NCBI GenBank assembly: GCA_038316335.1
Contig: JBBQAM010000039.1
Span: forward strand, 1-36,049
Length of the DNA stretch: 36,049 nucleotides
From: JALHST01 sp038316335
GTDB taxonomy: Bacteria; Bacteroidota; Bacteroidia; Flavobacteriales; Flavobacteriaceae
Direction of reading: 5' to 3'
Shown: piece after piece, positions 25,613 to 34,325 of the stretch
Layout: each line of letters begins with the position of its first letter
Numbering within the stretch: the first letter of the stretch is position 1
The notes under the pieces: generated by a model
Databases searched by the model: none
Told to the model about the DNA's origin: nothing
Seen by the model: only the letters and a program-made list of their open reading frames with translations
Program-made: the position numbers and the translations under genes

Positions 25613-26476
25613 CTACTGAATTTCATCTACAACGACGGCCATGTGCTTTTCGTCAATACTAACTGCCATTCGTGAGATCGAGGAAATACCTTTTTCGGTA
25701 AAACTATACAATACGCTTCGTTTTCGGTCTTTTCCCGGACTAAAACGTAAAATTTCCTGTTGATCGGATATCAAGATCGTTCCATCTGATAACCAACACA
25801 TATCCTCGTGTTGTGGGCCTATAGTAAGCAGGTTGTTCGAAGTTCCAGTTTTAGGGTCCAGAGACTTGACCGACCAATCGGTGTCTTCTTTACTAATATA
25901 GCTGACCAAAGCGGTGTTAGGAATTTTATGCAACGACCTACCCACATTTTTAGCGACGGTGATCGTCGTTTTCTTCTTCAGATCTGAAACTACAAGATCC
26001 ATCGTGTCGTCGACCAATACGGTGCAGACCAGCATATTGTCGTCGAACCAAACATGATATCCCACTTTTAAATCCTTTAGAAGTTCAGTGTATTTACCTG
26101 TTTTAATATCATAACGGTATAACCGCTGTAATCCATTGGTGTCTAATCGAATGGCACTAAGCGCATTCTTTTTCGGGATCTTCAATGGGGAATATTCACT
26201 GCCTACCGGTGTATCGGTTATCCAGGTTGTCTTTTCATTTTTAAGGGAATACAGGGCAATATCGGTTTGTTTGTTCCGAGTCGATGAAAATACGATCGAA
26301 GCATTATCAACGAAAGAAGGTTGATTGTCATAGCCTTCGTTTTGGGAAATATTTCTTGGGTTCACTAACTCAAGCCTTCCATTTTTGGAGCTTATGTCAA
26401 GGAGATACACCTCCGTATTAGTTTGAGACCAAATAAAGTTCGCGACAAGCAAGAACAGTAATTTGGACAGTTGCAT
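25613..26476 (-). CDS. secreted TolB-like propeller protein
   Basis: A 287-residue protein from the ATG at 26474-26476, chosen because MQLSKLLFLLVANFIWSQ then forms a clean Sec signal peptide; an upstream in-frame ATG at 26503 adds nine residues (MNRFIKLPT). The mature part repeats short blocks of the TolB/WD40 propeller kind (DNQPSFVDNASIVFSSTRN, KQTDIALYSLKN, HVWFDDNMLVCTVLVDD, WLSDGTILISDQQ), consistent with one small propeller. No catalytic motif is seen. It resembles the N-terminal propellers of S9 peptidases but lacks a hydrolase domain, so a peptide- or glycan-binding role is a guess. Neighbours are the PLP decarboxylase upstream (88 bases) and the M28 peptidase downstream. Confidence 0.75.
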   Translation of the reverse strand: MQLSKLLFLLVANFIWSQTNTEVYLLDISSKNGRLELVNPRNISQNEGYDNQPSFVDNASIVFSSTRNKQTDIALYSLKNEKTTWITDTPVGSEYSPLKIPKKNALSAIRLDTNGLQRLYRYDIKTGKYTELLKDLKVGYHVWFDDNMLVCTVLVDDTMDLVVSDLKKKTTITVAKNVGRSLHKIPNTALVSYISKEDTDWSVKSLDPKTGTSNNLLTIGPQHEDMCWLSDGTILISDQQEILRFSPGKDRKRSVLYSFTEKGISSISRMAVSIDEKHMAVVVDEIQ

Positions 26477-26564
26477 CGTCGGCAATTTTATGAATCGATT
26501 CATGTATTAAATGTATTGAAAATCGTTCGCACCTTGTTTCCTTTCATTAAAAAAGATTTTGAGG

Positions 26565-28013
26565 TTACACTTGCTGCGTATTTTCTATAATTTCACGGGC
26601 TTTCTTTTGAATGCTTTCCAATAAAAGGCGTAGATGTTCTCGTGTGGTAAACGGATTCATGATGGTCGTTCTTAGGTACTGAATTCCCTTGATCTTGGTC
26701 TGAACGATGTAAAACTCCCCATCTTCCAAGAGGCTTTGTCGAATGCTTGCATTGAGTGAATTGACAGCATCGAGGGCCAAGGTGGTGGTCATATAACGAA
26801 AGCACACAATATTGCATTGCGGTACAATGGCTAATTCGAAGTTGGTATTTTTTATGATCATCTCACCAAAGGTCCTTCCCATATCAAATAATTGCGTCAC
26901 ATATTCATCGAAAATACCTTCCCCATAGGTTTTCAACATGGTATACCAATGGAGACTCATCATGGTCTTGGTGCACTCAAAAGTGCGCTTGGCAAGGTTG
27001 TACCAATCTTCGTCATCGGATTGTCCAAGGAGGTAATCGGCCTTTTGGCTAAAGGTAGCGTGTGAATGGTTGCCATCCTTAAAGAGTAGGGCAGTGGTTA
27101 TCGCGGGCAACATCAACATTTTGTGCCCATCGATAACGACACTATCCGCGAGCGAGATACCGCTCACCGTGTGCTCGTACTTTTTTGAAAAAATGGCTCC
27201 TCCACCATGCGCTGCGTCCACATGAAACCAAAGATTGTGCTTTTGGGCAAATTCACCCAGACATTGCAGGTCATCGTAGGATCCGGTTGCTGTACAAGGT
27301 GCACTTCCAATAATGGCGAAAATCTCGATACCCTTCACAGCAGCGGTACGAAAACACGTTTCCAACTTGGCAGTATCTATCGCGTACTCTGAATTTACAG
27401 GAATCTTGATAATTCCTTTCTCCCCGAGGCCCATGATCCTCGCGGCCCTGTCGATACAATAATGTGCCTCCTCGCTCACCATAATTCCCAAGGAAGTAGT
27501 ACCGCCGTCCTTCCAAATATTTTCGGACGCCATAGCTTTCCGGGCTGAAAGTAAGGCAGTTAAATTCGCCAAGGTACCTCCCGAAGTAAGAAATCCGCGT
27601 GAATCATCTCCATACCCCAGCTTTTTACAAAGTACTTCAGCGACAATACGTTCGATTGCTGAAGGTGCCATTCCCATTTCATAAATGGCCATGCCATTAT
27701 TCAATAAAGATCCTATCATTCCTGAAAGTGCCGTAATAGGCGCTGTAGGAGTTACTTGATGGCCAATACATTTGGGATTATGAACGTGGGTAGTGTGCTC
27801 AAGAACGGTTGAAAATAGGGAGCCTTCTTGGCCATTCTTTAGAAACTCGGTCCATAAGGCATATTCTACATCCGGAACTTTATAATCGATAGTCTTCTCA
27901 GCGTCTCCGGATAGTTTTTCCTTCAAATGATCCGCGAGTAGATCGATTAAGAGGTGGCCGCGTCTCTGAAAGTCTTCGGGGGAGTAGGCCGAAGTTAAAA
28001 GTGGGTTTTTCAT
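26565..28013 (-). CDS. PLP-dependent group II-type amino-acid decarboxylase
   Basis: A 482-residue fold-type I PLP enzyme related to glutamate, tyrosine/DOPA and diaminobutyrate decarboxylases. PLP lysine is K298 (DSVVIDGHKMLMLP). Cofactor-contacting motifs are LTSGGTLANLTAL (phosphate), VSEEAHYCIDRAARI (ring-stacking His) and WFHVDAAHGGG (Asp to pyridine N). ATG at 28011-28013 (MKNPLLTSAYS) is preferred over the upstream in-frame ATG (28040) because a promoter-like TACATTTA and two inverted repeats lie between them. The substrate cannot be told; typical ones are L-glutamate, aromatic amino acids or 2,4-diaminobutyrate. Lack of a clear neighbour pathway leaves it open. Cytoplasmic. Confidence 0.88.
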   Translation of the reverse strand: MKNPLLTSAYSPEDFQRRGHLLIDLLADHLKEKLSGDAEKTIDYKVPDVEYALWTEFLKNGQEGSLFSTVLEHTTHVHNPKCIGHQVTPTAPITALSGMIGSLLNNGMAIYEMGMAPSAIERIVAEVLCKKLGYGDDSRGFLTSGGTLANLTALLSARKAMASENIWKDGGTTSLGIMVSEEAHYCIDRAARIMGLGEKGIIKIPVNSEYAIDTAKLETCFRTAAVKGIEIFAIIGSAPCTATGSYDDLQCLGEFAQKHNLWFHVDAAHGGGAIFSKKYEHTVSGISLADSVVIDGHKMLMLPAITTALLFKDGNHSHATFSQKADYLLGQSDDEDWYNLAKRTFECTKTMMSLHWYTMLKTYGEGIFDEYVTQLFDMGRTFGEMIIKNTNFELAIVPQCNIVCFRYMTTTLALDAVNSLNASIRQSLLEDGEFYIVQTKIKGIQYLRTTIMNPFTTREHLRLLLESIQKKAREIIENTQQV

Positions 28014-28033
28014 AAAGTAAATGTACTTGCAAA

Positions 28034-28062
28034 TTGGCATTGTGCCAAGGGTTTGACCCTTG
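28034..28062. promoter_or_regulatory. overlapping inverted repeats upstream of the decarboxylase
   Basis: Two perfect inverted repeats overlap: TTGGCA-N3-TGCCAA (28034-28048) and CAAGGGT-N3-ACCCTTG (28046-28062). On the minus strand a TTG sits inside the repeats 20 bases before TACATTTA (28018-28025), a near match to the Bacteroidota -7 box, so the repeats would cover the -33 region. They may be operators; no U-tract follows, arguing against a terminator. Confidence 0.45.
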
Positions 28063-28125
28063 AAAAAGCGCGAAAACTCCTCATTTTAATAAAAATAAAA
28101 TGGGTCACTTTGATTATAATTCAAC

Positions 28126-28157
28126 AAAAAAAACCGCCCTAAATTGAACGGTTTTTT
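28126..28157 (-). terminator. terminator of the fad operon
   Basis: Nine-base arms (28128-28136 and 28149-28157, AAAAAACCG type) enclose a 12-base loop. On the minus strand the stem runs straight into eight T (complement of 28126-28133). It lies 28 bases beyond the fadE stop, so it marks the end of the beta-oxidation operon. Confidence 0.8.
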
Positions 28158-28184
28158 CGTACACAATAAATTGCGGGCTACTGA

Positions 28185-29999
28185 TTAATCAAAGGTATAC
28201 GCATTTTCACCGGCCACTTTATTCGCGATTTGTGTTCGTAGGGCACTGACATTCGGATTATTAGTATATTTTGTGAATCGTTTCAAGCCCATGAGCATCA
28301 TGCGTTGCTCGTCTCCATCGGCAAATGATAGTATGGCCTCCTTTCCTTTTTGAATAATAATCTCGGTGGCATTGTACAAATACAATCTTGCCATCGCAAT
28401 TTGTGTTGCTTGTTTGTCCTCACCATAGCGTTTTGCATTTTTCTCGGTTCTGAGGATCGTACTTTCGGCCATATACACTTCTATAAGGATATCGGCGGCG
28501 GCAAGCATCATTTGTTGGTGTTTTTCCAACTCCGGACCGAATTTTTTAACAGCACCCCCGGCGACCATCAGAAATACTTTTTTCAATCGGACCAACAAGT
28601 CTTTTTCCTCTGCAAAAAGTTCTGAAAAATCCAGGGCATCGAAGGAAGGTATGCCCATTAATTCTTCTCCTACTTTGGTGGCAGGTCCCAATAGATCCAC
28701 ATGACCCTTCATGGCCTTCTTAACCAGCATTCCCACGCATAACATTCTATTTATTTCATTAGTGCCTTCATAAATTCGGGCAATCCGTGCATCCCGCCAA
28801 GCTTTTTCCATAGGGGTATCAGCGCTAAAGCCCATACCGCCATATATTTGGATGCCTTCATCAGCGGTATTCTGTAAATCTTCGGATACGGCAACTTTAA
28901 GGATCGAACATTCGATAGCATATTCTTCTATTCCTTTAAGCTCAGCTTCTTGGTGCGGGTTACCTGCTGCTTCACGAAGTGCTATTCGGTCTTCGATATT
29001 TTTTGCAGCGCGATAACAGGCCGATTCTCCTGCATAGGCATTCGCCGTCATAGTAGCAATTTTGGCCTTTATAGCTCCGAAATTAATAATGGGGGTCGTA
29101 AATTGAATGCGTTCATTGGCATACTTCACAGCTTCTGTAAGCACACGACGCTGAGCATCGAGACATGCGGCCGCTAACTTTATTCGACCTATATTCAGGG
29201 CGTTCATGGCAATTTTAAATCCGTTGCCGCGTTCAGACAGCATGTTCTCAACGGGAACCTTGGTCTCATTGAAGAATACTTGTCGCGTAGATGAGGAATG
29301 TATTCCCAATTTCTTTTCCTCTTCCCCTAGTGTGATGCCATTGTTCGGATCGTTCTCGACGATAAAACCAGTTATATTCTTGTCGTTTTCTATGCGGGCG
29401 AAAACGATGAACATATTACAGAATCCCGCGTTGGAAATCCACATTTTTTGTCCCGAGATGCTATAAAACTTGCCGTCTTTCGACAGAACCGCCTTTGTCT
29501 TGCCCGAGTTGGCGTCGGATCCTGCACCGGGTTCGGTCAAACAATAGGCCCCGAACCATTCGCCTACGGCCAATTTTGGGACATATTTTTTCTTTTGTTC
29601 CTCGCTTCCATATAAGGTAATCGGCATAGTTCCTATACCTGTATGGGCACCGAATGCAGTGCTAAATGAACCTGTAACCCCTGAAATGTAGTCACATACC
29701 AACATGGTAGAGACGAAGCCCATCCCCAGTCCACCATAGGCTTCTGGTACGGCAATGCCCAAAAGACCCAATTCACCTGCTTTACGCATGCATTCCTCGG
29801 TGTACTTATAATCTTTTTTCTCAAAACGCTCCCAATGTGCCCAAAGTTCGCGATCCGCGAATTCCTTGGTGCTGTCACGCATCATTTTCTGTTCCTCGCT
29901 AAGATCTTCAAGCGTAAAGACATCGTCACAGTTGGTTTCCTTGACCAGGAATTGTCCGCCACGCAACAAATTATCTTTTTGTAAGGTTTCTATGCTCAT
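28185..29999 (-). CDS. fadE: acyl-CoA dehydrogenase
   Basis: A 604-residue FAD-dependent acyl-CoA dehydrogenase, first oxidative step of beta-oxidation (acyl-CoA to trans-2-enoyl-CoA). Signature blocks: AYCLTEPGAGSDANSGKT (FAD/substrate site), the QKMWISNAG stretch, IYGGMGFSADTPMEKAWRDA, and ARIYEGTNEINR, which carries the usual catalytic Glu. After the normal ~400-residue core there is a C-terminal helical extension of about 180 residues, as in FadE of Bacillus and VLCAD-type enzymes. It is the last gene of the operon: 85 bases after the thiolase and followed by a terminator. With thiolase and FadN it gives a full cycle. The gene symbol follows the Bacillus fadN-fadA-fadE order. Confidence 0.95.
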   Translation of the reverse strand: MSIETLQKDNLLRGGQFLVKETNCDDVFTLEDLSEEQKMMRDSTKEFADRELWAHWERFEKKDYKYTEECMRKAGELGLLGIAVPEAYGGLGMGFVSTMLVCDYISGVTGSFSTAFGAHTGIGTMPITLYGSEEQKKKYVPKLAVGEWFGAYCLTEPGAGSDANSGKTKAVLSKDGKFYSISGQKMWISNAGFCNMFIVFARIENDKNITGFIVENDPNNGITLGEEEKKLGIHSSSTRQVFFNETKVPVENMLSERGNGFKIAMNALNIGRIKLAAACLDAQRRVLTEAVKYANERIQFTTPIINFGAIKAKIATMTANAYAGESACYRAAKNIEDRIALREAAGNPHQEAELKGIEEYAIECSILKVAVSEDLQNTADEGIQIYGGMGFSADTPMEKAWRDARIARIYEGTNEINRMLCVGMLVKKAMKGHVDLLGPATKVGEELMGIPSFDALDFSELFAEEKDLLVRLKKVFLMVAGGAVKKFGPELEKHQQMMLAAADILIEVYMAESTILRTEKNAKRYGEDKQATQIAMARLYLYNATEIIIQKGKEAILSFADGDEQRMMLMGLKRFTKYTNNPNVSALRTQIANKVAGENAYTFD

Positions 30000-30084
30000 A
30001 GTATGGGTATTAATTATATAGTAAATGTTATTTAGATTGTCTATGGAAAATTTAGGTATCCACTACCAATATTTCACAACTTAA

Positions 30085-31275
30085 TTAATTTAAAAATTCA
30101 TAGATTCCGGCTGCGCCTTGTCCCGTGCCGACACACATGGTGACTAGACCGTATTTCCCCTGCATCTTGCGCTGCCGCATTTCATCAAAGAGCTGCACTG
30201 AAAGTTTGGCGCCGGTACATCCCAGCGGATGTCCTAAGGAAATTGCCCCCCCGTTAACATTTACGATCTCTGGGTTTAATTGTAATTCCCGGATGACTGC
30301 GAGTGACTGCGAAGCAAAAGCTTCATTTAGCTCAATCAGCTCGACTTGCTCTTTCGAGAGACCCGCTTGTTTCAATGCCTTTGGGACTGCTTTTATAGGG
30401 CCAATACCCATAATGCGAGGTGGTACACCTGCGGCGGTATAGCTGACCAAACGGGCAATGGGTTCAAGTTTCAATTCCTTCATCATTGCTTCACTCATGA
30501 CTATTACAAAAGCGGCACCATCGCTCATTTGGGAAGAATTCCCCGCTGTGACGCTTCCGCCTGCAGCGAACACCGGAGCAAGTTTGGCAAGTGCCTGTAG
30601 GTTGGTGTCCTTCCGCGGTCCTTCATCTTTTGTAACGGTATATTTTTTAACGGCCTTTTTTCCATTCTCATCAACATAGGTCTGCTCGACCTCGATGGGG
30701 ACTATTTGGGCCTGGAAACGATTTTCGGCCTGTGCCTTCAGTGCCTTCATGTGCGATTCGTAGGCAAATACGTCCTGGTCTTCACGTGATACGTTATATT
30801 CATCGGCAACTGCCTCTGCAGTGTTTCCCATGCCCCAATAATAATCCTCGTGGCCTGATTTAGCAAGATCATAGTTCAACTCTGGTTTGTACCCAGACAT
30901 GGGCACGCTACTCATACTTTCAGCGCCGCCTGCAATGATACAATCGGCCATGCCTGACTGAATTTTTGCCGTTGCCATGGCGATGGTCTCGATTCCGGAA
31001 GAGCAAAATCGATTCACCGTTACCCCTGGCACATCGACGATATCAAGACTCATCAACGAGATGAGCCGCCCCATATTCAAGCCTTGTGAACCCTCTGGCA
31101 TCGCATTTCCAACAATTACATCGTCAATGCGTTTTTTATCCAAATCGGGTAGTTCCTTCAGCATATATTTGATGGTTTCTGCGGCCAATTCATCGGTACG
31201 TTTAAACCGAAACACGCCTTTTGGCGCCTTCCCGACGGCCGTTCTATATCCTTTAACTATGTATGCAGTTCTCAT
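30085..31275 (-). CDS. fadA: acetyl-CoA C-acyltransferase (3-ketoacyl-CoA thiolase)
   Basis: A 396-residue thiolase that cleaves 3-ketoacyl-CoA with CoA to acetyl-CoA plus a shortened acyl-CoA. Catalytic residues are all present: nucleophile C91 (VNRFCSSG), H349 (SLGHPLGCTGAK) and C381 (VTMCVGTGQG). N-terminal RTAVGKAPKGVF and middle GNSSQMSDGAA also match the family. Length is the usual one. The ATG at 31273-31275 is preceded by a G-rich stretch on the minus strand that belongs to a palindromic repeat (31281-31318). It lies between fadN and fadE, 125 bases after fadN. The same enzyme could also work in acetoacetyl-CoA formation, but context favours degradation of fatty acids. Confidence 0.96.
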   Translation of the reverse strand: MRTAYIVKGYRTAVGKAPKGVFRFKRTDELAAETIKYMLKELPDLDKKRIDDVIVGNAMPEGSQGLNMGRLISLMSLDIVDVPGVTVNRFCSSGIETIAMATAKIQSGMADCIIAGGAESMSSVPMSGYKPELNYDLAKSGHEDYYWGMGNTAEAVADEYNVSREDQDVFAYESHMKALKAQAENRFQAQIVPIEVEQTYVDENGKKAVKKYTVTKDEGPRKDTNLQALAKLAPVFAAGGSVTAGNSSQMSDGAAFVIVMSEAMMKELKLEPIARLVSYTAAGVPPRIMGIGPIKAVPKALKQAGLSKEQVELIELNEAFASQSLAVIRELQLNPEIVNVNGGAISLGHPLGCTGAKLSVQLFDEMRQRKMQGKYGLVTMCVGTGQGAAGIYEFLN

Positions 31276-31280
31276 ATTGG

Positions 31281-31318
31281 CCCCCTAGCCCCCAATTTGG
31301 GGAAACTCCTATTAGGGG
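31281..31318. repeat. G/C-rich nested inverted repeat upstream of fadA
   Basis: An outer pair CCCCTA/TAGGGG (31282-31287 with 31313-31318) encloses an inner pair CCCC/GGGG (31290-31293 with 31299-31302) around AATTT. The high G/C content stands out in this AT-rich intergenic region. Similar short REP-like elements are scattered through flavobacterial genomes. It begins 6 bases before the thiolase ATG and would fold in its leader. Confidence 0.55.
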
Positions 31319-31400
31319 TAAATAGGATTTTAGTTAGTATTAAATTGCTTCTTCTTGGTCACCTTCAATTCTTAACTCGATATTGTATTGCTGACCATAA

Positions 31401-33806
31401 TTAATTTCGCAACGGTTTCCCGGTCTTCAGCATATGTTGAATTCTTTCCAATGTCTTCTTCTCGGTGCATAGCGATAAAAAAGCTTCACGCTCAAGGTCT
31501 AGTAAATACTGTTCATTGACTAAAGTTGGTTCTGAGAGATCCCCACCCGTCATCACATAGGCCAGTTTATTCGCTATTTTTTTATCATGGGCACTGATAT
31601 ATCGGCTAGCCTCCATCGAATCGGTCCCAACAAGAAATAGCCCCAAGGCCTGTTTCCCGAGCACCTTGATGTCTTGCCGTTTTACAGGCTGCGTATAGCC
31701 TTGTTCGGCCATTAATTTTGCATATGATTTCGCAGTTGCAATTTGACGATCCTTATTGACGATAACGATATCCTTTCCATGTTGTAAGATTCCCAGATCA
31801 TAGGCTTCATAAGCAGAAGTTGATACTTTGGCAGTTCCGATGGTCAGGAAATATTCCCTAAGAATGTTCAATTCAACTCCATTTTTATGAAAATTGTCCT
31901 GCGCCCTTACCGTAAATTCCTTGGAACCACCTCCGCCTGGAATGACCCCAACACCGAACTCCACCAAACCGATATAGGTCTCGGCTGCGGCTACTACCAT
32001 ATCGGCATGCAGTGACAATTCACATCCACCTCCCAGGCACATACCATGCGGTGCTGAAACTGTTGGGATTGCAGAATAGCGCATACGCATCATCGTGTCC
32101 TGAAACATTTTGATTGCCATATTCAGCTCATCATATTCCTGTTCGACCGCCATCATGAATATCATTCCGATATTCGCCCCAACAGAGAAATTGGCTGCTT
32201 GATTCCCGACTACCAATCCTTGAAAATCTTTTTCAGCAAGATCTATTGCCTTGTTCAATCCGGCCAAAACATCGCCACCAATCGTATTCATTTTAGATTG
32301 GAATTCTACATTCAATATGCCATCGCCCAAATCTTCGACGACCACCCCGCTATTTTTAAAGACTTCCTTCGAAGTACGAATGTTGTCCAAAATAATGAAG
32401 GCGTCCTGCCCGGGTACTTTGACCATTGATTTTTTCGGGATATCATAGTAATATGTAGCGCCGTCCTTCACAGAATAAAACGAACCATTTCCAGATTCTT
32501 TTAGTTGGGTTACCCAATCGGCTACCTGCAAGCCTTCCGCACGAATCAGATCCAAGCCATTTTCGAGACCGATCGCATCCCAAATTTGAAAGGGGCCGTG
32601 TTCCCAGCCAAAACCAGCCTTCATGGCGTCGTCAATTTTATAGAGCTCATCTGCGATTTCAGGAATTCTGTGTGATACGTACGCAAATAAAGCAGCAAAA
32701 CTTTTGCGGTAAAATTCACCCGCTTTGTCCTTTCCGCCAACCAGGATCTTGAATCGGTCTACAACCTTGTCGATGCTCTTGGTCAGTTCCAAGGTACCGA
32801 AACTCGCCTTTTTTGCAGGGCGATATTCAAGGGATTCCAAGTCTAAGGTCAAGATTTCACTTTTACCGTTCTTTTCGGTCACCTTTTTATAAAAACCCGA
32901 CCCGGTTTTGCTTCCCAGCCATTTGTTTTCCATCATGGTTTTGATGAAATCGGGGAGTTGAAATAGCTCTAAGCGCTCATCCTCCTTGCAGTTTTCATAG
33001 ATTCCATTGGCCACATGAACCAAGGTGTCTAGGCCCACTACATCTACCGTTCTAAAAGTGGCCGATTTTGGCCGCCCGATGACAGGTCCGGTTAACTTAT
33101 CGACTTCCTCTACGGTCAATCCCATTTGCTTTACCATATGGAATAAACTCTGGATACTGAAGATGCCGACACGGTTTCCAATAAAGGCAGGCGTATCCTT
33201 GGCGATTACCGAGGTCTTCCCTAAAAATTTTTCCCCATAGCCATTTAAGAAATCCAAGACCTCCTTTGAGGTCTTTGGCCCTGGAATTATCTCGAAGAGC
33301 TTTAAATAGCGCGCCGGATTAAAAAAGTGTGTCCCACAAAAATGCTTTTGGAAATCGTCACTTCTTCCTTCTGACATAAATTTTATGGGGATGCCCGAGG
33401 TGTTCGAAGTAATTAAGGTCCCGGGTGTTCGGTGCTTGTCAAGATTTTCAAAGACCATCTTTTTGATATCCAACCTTTCCACGACCACTTCGATGATCCA
33501 GTCAACCTTGGCGACCCTTGAAATATCGTCTTCAAGATTTCCGGTATGAATGCGCTGCGCGAATTTTTGATGGTAAATAGGGGAGGGCTTCGATTTAAGG
33601 GCCAATGCCAGGGAATCATTTACCAATCTGTTTCGTACCACTTGATCTTTTAAAGTCAAGCCTTTCGCTTTCTCCTTGTCATTGAGCTCTCGCGGAACAA
33701 TATCAAGTAACAAAACTTCCACGCCAATGTTCGCGAAGTGACACGCAATGCCACTACCCATAATACCGGATCCGATAACTGCTACTTTTTTGATGTGCTT
33801 ATTCAT
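31401..33806 (-). CDS. fadN: 3-hydroxyacyl-CoA dehydrogenase / enoyl-CoA hydratase
   Basis: An 801-residue bifunctional beta-oxidation enzyme. The dehydrogenase is N-terminal: NAD-binding GSGIMGSG (about 12-19), LLLDIVPRE, SNTSGIPI, then CGTHFFNPARYLKLFEIIPG with the catalytic His-containing loop and VIGRPKSATFRTVDVVG. The C-terminal half is a crotonase-type domain with APHGMCLGGGCELSLHAD and GLVEFGVGVIPGGGGS, the two stretches that carry the catalytic Glu residues in the family. This order is the reverse of E. coli FadB/FadJ but matches Bacillus FadN, as does the gene order and length. It follows the MarR regulator (14 bases) and precedes fadA. Oxidises 3-hydroxyacyl-CoA and hydrates enoyl-CoA in the cytoplasm. 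Confidence 0.95.
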   Translation of the reverse strand: MNKHIKKVAVIGSGIMGSGIACHFANIGVEVLLLDIVPRELNDKEKAKGLTLKDQVVRNRLVNDSLALALKSKPSPIYHQKFAQRIHTGNLEDDISRVAKVDWIIEVVVERLDIKKMVFENLDKHRTPGTLITSNTSGIPIKFMSEGRSDDFQKHFCGTHFFNPARYLKLFEIIPGPKTSKEVLDFLNGYGEKFLGKTSVIAKDTPAFIGNRVGIFSIQSLFHMVKQMGLTVEEVDKLTGPVIGRPKSATFRTVDVVGLDTLVHVANGIYENCKEDERLELFQLPDFIKTMMENKWLGSKTGSGFYKKVTEKNGKSEILTLDLESLEYRPAKKASFGTLELTKSIDKVVDRFKILVGGKDKAGEFYRKSFAALFAYVSHRIPEIADELYKIDDAMKAGFGWEHGPFQIWDAIGLENGLDLIRAEGLQVADWVTQLKESGNGSFYSVKDGATYYYDIPKKSMVKVPGQDAFIILDNIRTSKEVFKNSGVVVEDLGDGILNVEFQSKMNTIGGDVLAGLNKAIDLAEKDFQGLVVGNQAANFSVGANIGMIFMMAVEQEYDELNMAIKMFQDTMMRMRYSAIPTVSAPHGMCLGGGCELSLHADMVVAAAETYIGLVEFGVGVIPGGGGSKEFTVRAQDNFHKNGVELNILREYFLTIGTAKVSTSAYEAYDLGILQHGKDIVIVNKDRQIATAKSYAKLMAEQGYTQPVKRQDIKVLGKQALGLFLVGTDSMEASRYISAHDKKIANKLAYVMTGGDLSEPTLVNEQYLLDLEREAFLSLCTEKKTLERIQHMLKTGKPLRN

Positions 33807-33820
33807 GTACGTCGTGAAAA

Positions 33821-34273
33821 TTAATTAGTCGTTATACTTTTTTGATAAATATTTTTTTCTGAAATAAGCTGATTGATATTTTCCAGAACTTCGAAAAAGA
33901 TGTGTAAATCGTCCTGGGATACGTTTGCTTTTACAACATCGTTAAATTGAAGGACGGCATCCTTGGAATCTTTTCGCTTCTCTAACCCAAATTCTGTCAA
34001 ATGAATCAGCACGCCTCTTCCGTCATTCGGATTTGGTTTGCGGAGGATCAATCCTTTTTCCTCCATACTTTTTAGAATCCGGGATAGGCTTGTTGCTTCC
34101 ATCCCCATCTTAGGGCCAAGGGCTGTTGATGGGGTGCCGGTTTTTGGATCAATACTCAATAATGTAAAACCGACTGCCATGGTCGAATCGAATTTTTTGG
34201 CTTCCTCATTGTACATTCGGGCAACCGCCTGCCAAGTTGCCCGCAAGGCATAATCAATCGTAAGATCTTTCAT
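33821..34273 (-). CDS. MarR family transcriptional regulator
   Basis: A 150-residue winged-helix regulator beginning at the ATG 34271-34273 (MKDLTIDYALRATW). An upstream in-frame ATG (34333) would add 20 residues but lies beyond the apparent promoter. Family features: helices with AVARMYNEEAKKFDSTM, recognition helix GPKMGMEATSLSRILKSMEEKGL, and wing region RKPNPNDGRGVLIHLTEFG with the conserved D-x-R. It is the first gene of the fadN-fadA-fadE unit (14-base gap to fadN), so it very likely controls fatty-acid degradation. Acyl-CoA or fatty acid would be the natural ligand, by analogy; FadR-type regulators of other families do this elsewhere. A palindromic operator candidate sits right upstream. 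Confidence 0.92.
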   Translation of the reverse strand: MKDLTIDYALRATWQAVARMYNEEAKKFDSTMAVGFTLLSIDPKTGTPSTALGPKMGMEATSLSRILKSMEEKGLILRKPNPNDGRGVLIHLTEFGLEKRKDSKDAVLQFNDVVKANVSQDDLHIFFEVLENINQLISEKNIYQKSITTN

Positions 34274-34290
34274 AGGTAAGTCTGTTATGT

Positions 34291-34298
34291 CAAATATA
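34291..34298 (-). promoter_or_regulatory. -7 box of the marR-fadNAE promoter
   Basis: The minus strand reads TATATTTG, an exact Bacteroidota TAnnTTTG match, 18 bases before the marR ATG at 34273. Transcription would start around 34284, giving a very short leader. This position excludes the upstream ATG (34333) as marR start and supports the shorter protein. A palindrome lies where the -33 element should be. Confidence 0.65.
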
Positions 34299-34305
34299 TA
34301 AAAAA

Positions 34306-34325
34306 ATACTATGCACGCATAATAT
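34306..34325. promoter_or_regulatory. palindromic operator candidate for MarR
   Basis: A 20-base imperfect palindrome: ATA-C-TATGC on one side and GCATA-A-TAT on the other, around a central AC; only the C/A pair fails to match. Its centre is 21 bases upstream of the centre of the TATATTTG box, covering the -33 region. MarR dimers usually bind such 16-20-bp palindromes, so this is probably an autoregulatory operator. Confidence 0.6.

Noticed and set aside
28014..28040. Upstream ATG at 28040 as the decarboxylase start
   Set aside because: It would add a hydrophobic nonapeptide (MPICKYIYF) not expected in this family, and lies upstream of the promoter-like TACATTTA.
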